Origin: Ignavibacteriota bacterium
GTDB taxonomy: Bacteria; Bacteroidota; Ignavibacteria; Palsa-1295
Direction of reading: 5' to 3'
DNA: 12,131 nucleotides
NCBI GenBank assembly: GCA_025357895.1
Contig: JANYLL010000042.1
Location: 1-12,131, forward strand
Both the position numbers and the translations under genes were made by a program. Below, in pieces: positions 6,825 through 12,131 of this stretch. Position 1 is the first letter of the stretch. The number at the start of each line of letters is the position of its first letter. Under the pieces are notes generated by a model that was not told where the DNA came from, did not search any database, and saw only the letters and a list, made by a program, of their open reading frames with translations.

Positions 6825-6894
6825 AAAAAAAAATTCGAAAAGACAAAGCGAGTATCCTAATGATCATGTTCCGATCGTTAAGATACCCGCTTTG
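6825..6894 (-). terminator. Rho-independent terminator of the 1492-residue cargo gene
   Basis: The segment 6844-6894 folds as CAAAGCG/CGCTTTG, one mismatch, GTATC/GATAC, one mismatch, then TAA/TTA, around a 17-base loop. On the minus strand it is followed by TCTTTTCGAA and then nine consecutive T bases (6833-6825). The stem lies 22 bp downstream of the stop codon of the gene at 6916. The T-tract ends two bases before the ATG of the next gene (6822), so any promoter for that gene must overlap this structure or lie within the preceding coding sequence. Confidence 0.8.
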
Positions 6895-6915
6895 ATCAAA
6901 TACGGTGCCGATCTT

Positions 6916-9900
6916 TTACTTTTGCAAGATAAAGTTTACCGTTTGTGATGATACAGGAGTCGTCATACGGACGAGGTACGTCCCGCTCTGCATACCCTTC
7001 GTGCCGATAGGAAGCTGGTAATTGCCAACTGCCTGCGACGTAGTATTCTTGATCGTGCGAACACATTCGCCAAGAACGTTAAATATTTCAACCTTCACGG
7101 GAATATCCGAACGGTTAATGCTATAGTAAAGAATCGGTGATTCATTCTCTCCGACAATACTCGGTGATAACATATTGATGCGCGTCGGAAGCACACCTTT
7201 GAGATACAGATTCAATGATGTATCTGCGCAGATATACTTAGGTACAAAGGCTCCAGGTATCGTATCATGAATGACATAGCAAGCTTGTGCGCCCTTCGAA
7301 TCGTAGAAAGTTACATTCGAAATATTGAACGGCGTAATCACTTCTTTCGATACCATGACCTGATAATTCACGTCAACGATATCTTCGAGACTTGTGATAG
7401 GCGCAGCACTGCTCGATGATACATCAAGATCGATCGATTCATCACCTGCCGTCGGAATATTAGCAAGCTGAATTGGCTGCTGATTTGCGACCGTATACTT
7501 TCCTGAAGCAGGCGGCGTGGCAGAAGTCAAATTCAGTACATCACGTCTATAGGTAAGACGGAACGTTACACGATGAACATCACCATTTGCCGGAAGAGGC
7601 GTATTGACCAAAGAGATCGGCAATGTGAATGATCCCGATGTAGGAGCTGAGAATGGTGCTCCGCCAACCTGAGCTGCTGAAACTGTTGTCTTGAGCAAGA
7701 CTCCAACACCACTTGCAATGTTCGTAGTGGTAAATTTAACACCTGCGCTATCCCAATTGTACCGGATCGTAGCTGATACAGGTCCTGAGATAGTGGGATG
7801 ATAAATAATCGGAATCGATACCGTTTGTAAGTGACCCAATACTTTTCCTGCACCAGGGAAAGTTACCGTTTTAACCCGAGCATTACTTGCATCAACAAGA
7901 TCAAACTCTCCGGAATTCGGAGTAGCAGGAAGCGAGATAAGATCCACCGATTCAAGATTAACAGGTACTGAGCCAATATTTGTTGCTCTGACACTGTCAT
8001 CAAATTGTTTGCATCCAACAAATGTGTTCGGTGCAGGGAAACCGGTACTTGTAACCTTTAACTGGCTTGCAGCGATATTAACTTGCCCTGTATCGGTGCT
8101 GCAAATCTTATCACTATTGAGATTGTAGTACACGATCGTATCAGAGAATGTAGTTAAAGTAGCGTCGATCTCAAGTGAGACTGAAGCGCCGCGAGGAATT
8201 GTATCACCCGGAGCCAATGGCTTACCATTAAGTAGTATACCTGTTATTGGCGGTCCGAAATCCACACTCTTGATTACGTATGGAGCATCTCCGGTATTCG
8301 TTACTGTAACGAATCCAACAGAAGGCGTACCACGGGTTACGAATCCGAAATTAAAGAGTGAAGGATTATTTACAAGAACTGCATGCTGTACTTTTCCTGT
8401 AAAGTCGATTACCGTAGAATCATCATGCGTTGGATCGCTCGGTATGACAAATGTTGCAATTATCCTTGCCTTACGATCTGCATAACCTTTTGAAAGATCA
8501 GCCTTAAATACGACATCTACCCATATTTTGTCGCCGATATTCATATCAAAATTCTGAAGTGGTAATCGATTCAGCTGGTCATTAAGGACATGATATTCTT
8601 GCGCATTGGGTCCGTCAAAATAAACATTGTCAACATGAGCCTTTGCCGTACTCGTATTCAACAAATATACTCTTACGACAACAGAATCATCGCAAATAAC
8701 TGAGTCAAGCTGTTTCAAACGATCCCAATTCACGCCCGGTTTGATGGGTTTACCCTTCAAATATGACCATGATTTTATGAGTTGGGTGAAAGGAGCAGGA
8801 ATATCGGTATTCCAATCCACAGTAGTTGAATCCAGATCGCTTGGTATTGAGGGCTTATAACAGAAAGTCAACGTAATAGCGCCTCCAGGCTGAAGGATTA
8901 CAGGAAGGCGTGCAGCGCTCGCAGGATCAATAGAGAATTGGACCATATTATTCAACAGGTAATTCTTCGTCAGCAGAAATGGAAGTGTTCCGTGATTCTC
9001 AACGGTAAGAGGCTTACAGAGCGTCGTACCTATAACCACACTTTCAAAATCAATGTCTGTTGCATAAATGAGCGGCGTACCGCCCTTTCCGATTATCGGA
9101 AGAGGAGCAGTAAAACAATCCGTAACTAGTAATAAAGTATCAGTAAATAATAATGTATCATTGGGCTTAAAGCATACTTGCACTATCAACGAATCACCTC
9201 CCTGCATAGTAAAAGTCGGTGCCGGTTTGACCGAGGTGATCTTAAAATAACCGCTATTTTTCTTCAGCTTGACATCCGATACGATAAATGCTTTTCCACC
9301 TTTAGGCGCAGTATTAATATACACTAAGGTTGAGCATACTTCGTCATTAACTTTTGTTGGCGGAAATGCGAGCGAATCAATTCTTGCCGGAAAATCAGGC
9401 AACTTCGTCAATTTGAATTGCGGCGCTTTATAGCGCAGATCGAGAACGATATGAGCTCCTCTGCTATCTACAATATAGAGCGGCGCATAGGCTGAATCCA
9501 AAGGGTTTGTAACGATCACGTCGAAGCACACCGAAGTATCATCTCCGGAAAAATCTATCTCTCCTTTATTATCAGGATCAAGAGTAGGATCAAGGTGTGT
9601 ATTAAAGAATTTTTTACCCGGACGATAATAATTGCCACTAGAGTCATCAAGCAATGTTACGCTCCTGATTGTTATTCCGGCGGTATCTCTTACACATACA
9701 TGCCATGAAGAACAGAGTGTATCAACTTTCGCGCGAGGGTCTCCACCGCCTGAACTTACAGTCATACCGATGGGAAGCGCGTAGGAAAAGAAAAAGTCAT
9801 CTCCGCAGAAATCACCAAGATCACGATCAGGATCAATAGCACGCATTCCGTAGTGATACATCATAAATGCACCGCGAAGCAACGTCGTATCAACTAAAAG

Positions 9901-11394
9901 GGCTGCTGCTGAAGAAGTGTCTGGGTTTGTAATAGCATTACGTGTATTTGTAAAATAATACGCTCCCGGAGCGACAGTAAATCTCGCGCCCTCAAGTTCC
10001 GGATGATTTGGTATCACCTTATATTTACCCGAGCTGCCGAGACCTATGGATAAAGGATTTAAAGCCCCATTATCCTTTGCATATTTAATATATCCCCTTT
10101 CAAGATCTCTCGTTAATCCAATAATATTGATATAATAATTCTGCAGCACTTCAAAGGTATTCGCAGGAACATAAAAAAGGAAGGATGTTCTCCACCGCGA
10201 CATCGGAACAATGCTCATCATACTTTCTGCCGCATGGGGCGCTGCATTTCCCTGATCACGAAGATCGTACATCATCACGCCGAATTTATGTCCATCGGTC
10301 GTATGGAGTTCTGCAGCGCAACCTGTATTATTTTCCGGAGTCGGAAAAGCAAGTCTACCATCGGGCATAGCTTTCAATGCAACATTGCAATCAGACATCA
10401 CAACTGCTGCGCCTCTGACATCATTCGTATATACTCTGTAATTTTCACCATAACCGGCATCTCCGGGCTGCGTACCAGCTCCGTCTTTCATTGGAATGGA
10501 AACGTATCCAGTTGAATCCCAATATTCAGAAGGAATAACTTCTTCGATCATGAAATCACGTCCCTCAAGCGTGCGGGAGCCGACATCACCTAAGAATGCA
10601 TTCTCGTGTCCACCAAGAACAGCAACGGGTTTATCCGAAACAACAAGAGATCCTGACATATCACAGTCACCATCTTTACCCTGTCCTTTAACCCAATAAC
10701 ATTGTCCGCGGCTAAGCGAGATAGTATAAGGACGAAGCGTTCCAGACGCTCCGGTACCACAATTCACTCCTATGTGACCACCTGCCGTTGTTGAATTCGG
10801 CGTAATTGTTACATTTGTACCATTGAATGCAGCAACGATAAGGAAAAAACCAGCAGCAGGCTCTTGCTGTTGGCTTAAACCGGCACCTTGATCAGGATTA
10901 TCATTAAAACTGGGAACAACATAACTTTTACCTAATGCAGGTGTAGGAATTGCAAGATAACTTCCGCCTGAACATGCTCCGGTACTGAAATATTGAACAT
11001 TCACAGGCTTTTTTGCGGTGATATGACATGCTTTAAATTCAGGAATATCTCCAGGCTCGGACATTTTCATTGATGCAATATCAAGCGGAACCTGAACCGC
11101 GCCTTTTGCTTTTATAACTTTTGAAACGGAAGCGACCTCATTCCCTCCGGCATCAAAGTAAGCAAATTTTACAATATTATTGTCTTCATAGCTGGAAACC
11201 AGCGCATAGACGCCAAAGAAGCCGTGAAAATCGCGGCCTTGCTGACCGGGATTATTATTAAAACTCGGGTAGACAAATCCGAGATAAAAATCTTTTCCGT
11301 CAACAGGCACACCCTGTTGCTGTGCCGAGATCAAATCCGGCAATAAGCAAAATGATAATAGGATTAAAAGTGCGGATACTGCTATACGTTTCAT
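6916..11394 (-). CDS. Large secreted protein: IgGFc-binding-like region, immunoglobulin-like repeats, T9SS sorting domain
   Basis: I place the start at the ATG at 11394, giving 1492 residues, because a signal peptide follows directly (MKRIAVSALLILLSFCLL...ISAQ). The reading frame stays open 165 bp further upstream, but that part overlaps the promoter. Residues 33-545 resemble the IgGFc-binding N-terminal domain family: GKDFYLGF (33-40), GSYLAIPTPALGKSYVVPSF (144-163), NVTITPN (194-200), DMSGSLVVSDKPVAVLGGH (245-263), then EEVIPSEYW (284-292). Residues about 670-1230 hold four or five repeats of roughly 110 residues with the pattern of ASH/choice-of-anchor D immunoglobulin-like domains, for example FGFVTRGTPSVGFVTVTNTG (1016-1035). 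Residues 1234-1385 may be a cohesin-like beta sandwich. Residues 1402-1492 form a T9SS type A C-terminal domain with VEIFNVLGECVRTI (1435-1448), GTYLVRM (1471-1477) and a final VNFILQK. It is probably a surface or extracellular adhesin; the ligand is unknown. Many cysteines suggest disulfides. Confidence 0.88.
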   Translation of the reverse strand: MKRIAVSALLILLSFCLLPDLISAQQQGVPVDGKDFYLGFVYPSFNNNPGQQGRDFHGFFGVYALVSSYEDNNIVKFAYFDAGGNEVASVSKVIKAKGAVQVPLDIASMKMSEPGDIPEFKACHITAKKPVNVQYFSTGACSGGSYLAIPTPALGKSYVVPSFNDNPDQGAGLSQQQEPAAGFFLIVAAFNGTNVTITPNSTTAGGHIGVNCGTGASGTLRPYTISLSRGQCYWVKGQGKDGDCDMSGSLVVSDKPVAVLGGHENAFLGDVGSRTLEGRDFMIEEVIPSEYWDSTGYVSIPMKDGAGTQPGDAGYGENYRVYTNDVRGAAVVMSDCNVALKAMPDGRLAFPTPENNTGCAAELHTTDGHKFGVMMYDLRDQGNAAPHAAESMMSIVPMSRWRTSFLFYVPANTFEVLQNYYINIIGLTRDLERGYIKYAKDNGALNPLSIGLGSSGKYKVIPNHPELEGARFTVAPGAYYFTNTRNAITNPDTSSAAALLVDTTLLRGAFMMYHYGMRAIDPDRDLGDFCGDDFFFSYALPIGMTVSSGGGDPRAKVDTLCSSWHVCVRDTAGITIRSVTLLDDSSGNYYRPGKKFFNTHLDPTLDPDNKGEIDFSGDDTSVCFDVIVTNPLDSAYAPLYIVDSRGAHIVLDLRYKAPQFKLTKLPDFPARIDSLAFPPTKVNDEVCSTLVYINTAPKGGKAFIVSDVKLKKNSGYFKITSVKPAPTFTMQGGDSLIVQVCFKPNDTLLFTDTLLLVTDCFTAPLPIIGKGGTPLIYATDIDFESVVIGTTLCKPLTVENHGTLPFLLTKNYLLNNMVQFSIDPASAARLPVILQPGGAITLTFCYKPSIPSDLDSTTVDWNTDIPAPFTQLIKSWSYLKGKPIKPGVNWDRLKQLDSVICDDSVVVRVYLLNTSTAKAHVDNVYFDGPNAQEYHVLNDQLNRLPLQNFDMNIGDKIWVDVVFKADLSKGYADRKARIIATFVIPSDPTHDDSTVIDFTGKVQHAVLVNNPSLFNFGFVTRGTPSVGFVTVTNTGDAPYVIKSVDFGPPITGILLNGKPLAPGDTIPRGASVSLEIDATLTTFSDTIVYYNLNSDKICSTDTGQVNIAASQLKVTSTGFPAPNTFVGCKQFDDSVRATNIGSVPVNLESVDLISLPATPNSGEFDLVDASNARVKTVTFPGAGKVLGHLQTVSIPIIYHPTISGPVSATIRYNWDSAGVKFTTTNIASGVGVLLKTTVSAAQVGGAPFSAPTSGSFTLPISLVNTPLPANGDVHRVTFRLTYRRDVLNLTSATPPASGKYTVANQQPIQLANIPTAGDESIDLDVSSSSAAPITSLEDIVDVNYQVMVSKEVITPFNISNVTFYDSKGAQACYVIHDTIPGAFVPKYICADTSLNLYLKGVLPTRINMLSPSIVGENESPILYYSINRSDIPVKVEIFNVLGECVRTIKNTTSQAVGNYQLPIGTKGMQSGTYLVRMTTPVSSQTVNFILQK

Positions 11395-11484
11395 AGTAAA
11401 AGAAGATAGATAAAAAAAGAAGATGTATGCAATGGATTCCCTCGTAGACGAATCCCTATTTATAGTAAAACTATTACGACCATG

Positions 11485-11517
11485 CAAAGTTACAACAAAT
11501 TCGAAAATAAATTGAAA
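11485..11517 (-). promoter_or_regulatory. Bacteroidota-type promoter of the large cargo gene
   Basis: On the minus strand TAACTTTG (11492-11485), followed by CA, matches the Bacteroidota primary sigma factor -7 element TAnnTTTG exactly. A near-match to the -33 TTTG element, TTTC, lies 21 bp upstream (11517-11514). The start of transcription would fall near 11479, leaving a leader of about 85 bases before the ATG at 11394. Confidence 0.65.
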
Positions 11518-11672
11518 GAAAACGGATTTGGGGATAAAAACACAACTCGAACACCCCAAAAAACTACATGGCAGTAATTATAAAGGCATTTTCGGGGGAA
11601 AAGTTCTCTAAATCAAGTAAAAAGCATCCCTTTCAGATTTCATTCGCTTGCGAAAAATGTTTTTCAAAAAAA

Positions 11673-11680
11673 TACTGTTG
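11673..11680 (+). promoter_or_regulatory. Weak candidate -7 element for miaE
   Basis: TACTGTTG differs from TAnnTTTG at one position. It lies 17 bp before the miaE ATG, and a TTG occurs 22 bp upstream of it (11648-11650). The match is imperfect and could be chance. Confidence 0.25.
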
Positions 11681-11697
11681 TCTTAGAGAACAAAAAT

Positions 11698-12131
11698 ATG
11701 CTTGGATTACAGTGCGAAACCAATAAAGAATGGGTCCGGAGAGTAGCAGGAAATCCCGCTCTTCTCCTTGCTGACCATGCTCATTGCGAAAAGAAAGCAG
11801 CAACGATGGCGATCTCGCTTTTGAATAGCTACCCCCATCGAAGCGAATTGGTTGATGAAATGAGTGAACTTGCCATCGAAGAAATGAGCCATTTCCGTAT
11901 GGTGTTAAAAAAAATGAATGAGCGGGGAATTCCTCTGACCTATGATGCAGGCGATCCCTACGTGCAAGCACTTCACTCTCAAATTCATAAACAAGAGACA
12001 CAAAAATTCTTAGATAAGCTCATTGTTGCTTCACTTATCGAAGCGCGTTCCTGCGAGAGGTTTCAGCTGTTATCTGAGCATGTCCCTGATCCTGATCTCA
12101 GAGATTTCTACAAATCCCTTCTTGCCAGTGA
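11698..12131 (+). CDS. miaE: tRNA-(ms2io6A)-hydroxylase MiaE, partial, 3' end beyond the window
   Basis: The 144 visible residues are a ferritin-like helical protein matching MiaE, the O2-dependent di-iron enzyme that hydroxylates the isopentenyl side chain of 2-methylthio-N6-isopentenyladenosine at tRNA position 37. Key segments are DHAHCEKKAA (26-35) with ligand E31 on helix 1, EEMSHF (61-66) with the E62xxH65 pair on helix 2, and IEARSCERF (114-122) with E115 on helix 3. The window stops after LLAS plus the two bases GA, just where the fourth helix ligand pair (SExxH in family members) should begin; full-length proteins have about 190-210 residues. The ATG at 11698 is the only in-frame ATG after the TAA at 11581-11583, and it gives the MLGL start usual for Bacteroidota homologues. 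The substrate depends on MiaA and MiaB, encoded elsewhere. It is transcribed divergently from the large cargo gene. Confidence 0.93.
   Translation, partial: MLGLQCETNKEWVRRVAGNPALLLADHAHCEKKAATMAISLLNSYPHRSELVDEMSELAIEEMSHFRMVLKKMNERGIPLTYDAGDPYVQALHSQIHKQETQKFLDKLIVASLIEARSCERFQLLSEHVPDPDLRDFYKSLLAS

Larger units (their letters stand above)
11395..11697. other. Divergent intergenic regulatory region
   Basis: These 303 bp separate the large cargo gene from miaE. Besides the promoter elements listed separately I see three small hairpins. One at 11434-11455 (GGATTC/GAATCC, 10-base loop) and one at 11462-11474 (ATAGT/ACTAT, 3-base loop) lie in the predicted 5' untranslated region of the cargo gene. 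A third at 11527-11560 (TTTGGGG/CCCCAAA, 20-base loop) lies upstream of the predicted -33 region. None resembles a riboswitch class I know, and no coding sequence is convincing here. Confidence 0.5.

Noticed and set aside
11395..11559. A 55-codon in-frame extension of the large cargo protein starting at 11559.
   Set aside because: It would bury the signal peptide inside the protein and overlaps the -7 promoter element; the ATG at 11394 begins directly with a signal peptide.
11527..11560. Hairpin TTTGGGG/CCCCAAA as an operator or terminator.
   Set aside because: The loop is long, the stem is only 7 bp and it lies upstream of both predicted promoters in opposite directions; nothing else supports a function.
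11633..12001. Minus-strand open frame of 122 codons at the right end.
   Set aside because: It is antisense to miaE, whose iron ligands and start fit the family well.
1..12131. A defence, phage or mobile island, CRISPR array or RNA gene.
   Set aside because: No nuclease, helicase, integrase, transposase, array of spaced direct repeats, tRNA cloverleaf or rRNA segment was recognisable on either strand.

Overview
The window looks like chromosomal DNA from a member of the Bacteroidota/Chlorobi (FCB) group, probably close to Ignavibacteria or 'Kapabacteria'. Three things point there: two large secreted proteins end in domains typical of type IX secretion (T9SS) cargo; a good match to the Bacteroidota -7 promoter element (TAnnTTTG) lies upstream of the largest gene; and the start codons lack clear Shine-Dalgarno sequences. 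The exact lineage is inference. I see no rRNA, tRNA, CRISPR array, transposase, integrase or phage gene. The T9SS machinery itself is not in the window.

Layout. (1) Positions 1-3330, minus strand: a secreted seven-bladed YCF48-like beta-propeller (GTG start), then a membrane-linked family 2 glycosyltransferase with a long charged disordered N-terminus, then a family 9 (heptosyltransferase-like) glycosyltransferase that runs off the left edge. The two glycosyltransferase genes are 2 bp apart and probably co-translated, which suggests surface polysaccharide or lipid-linked glycan assembly. (2) Positions 3331-3568: a divergent intergenic region with two inverted copies of a 39-bp palindromic (REP-like) element. 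(3) Positions 3569-4525, plus strand: an FMN-dependent nitronate monooxygenase/FabK-like enoyl-ACP reductase. Its last codons and stop lie in one arm of a 19-bp perfect inverted repeat, which probably terminates transcription from both sides. (4) Positions 4570-6822, minus: a 750-residue T9SS cargo protein made of Asp-box (BNR) propeller repeats. (5) Positions 6823-6915: a hairpin plus T-tract terminator for the gene upstream. (6) Positions 6916-11394, minus: a 1492-residue secreted protein with an IgGFc-binding-like N-terminal region, a tandem of immunoglobulin-like (ASH/choice-of-anchor D-like) repeats, a possible cohesin-like domain and a T9SS C-terminal domain. (7) Positions 11395-11697: a divergent regulatory region with the Bacteroidota-type promoter. 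(8) Positions 11698-12131, plus: the N-terminal two thirds or so of miaE, the di-iron tRNA hydroxylase, cut by the right edge.

The common theme is the cell surface: glycan synthesis and exported repeat proteins, interspersed with two unrelated housekeeping enzymes (the flavin enzyme and MiaE). I found no convincing new multi-gene system. The points most worth a second look are the domain architecture of the 1492-residue protein, the charged tails on the family 2 glycosyltransferase, the cysteine cluster at the start of the family 9 enzyme, and the two kinds of inverted repeat.
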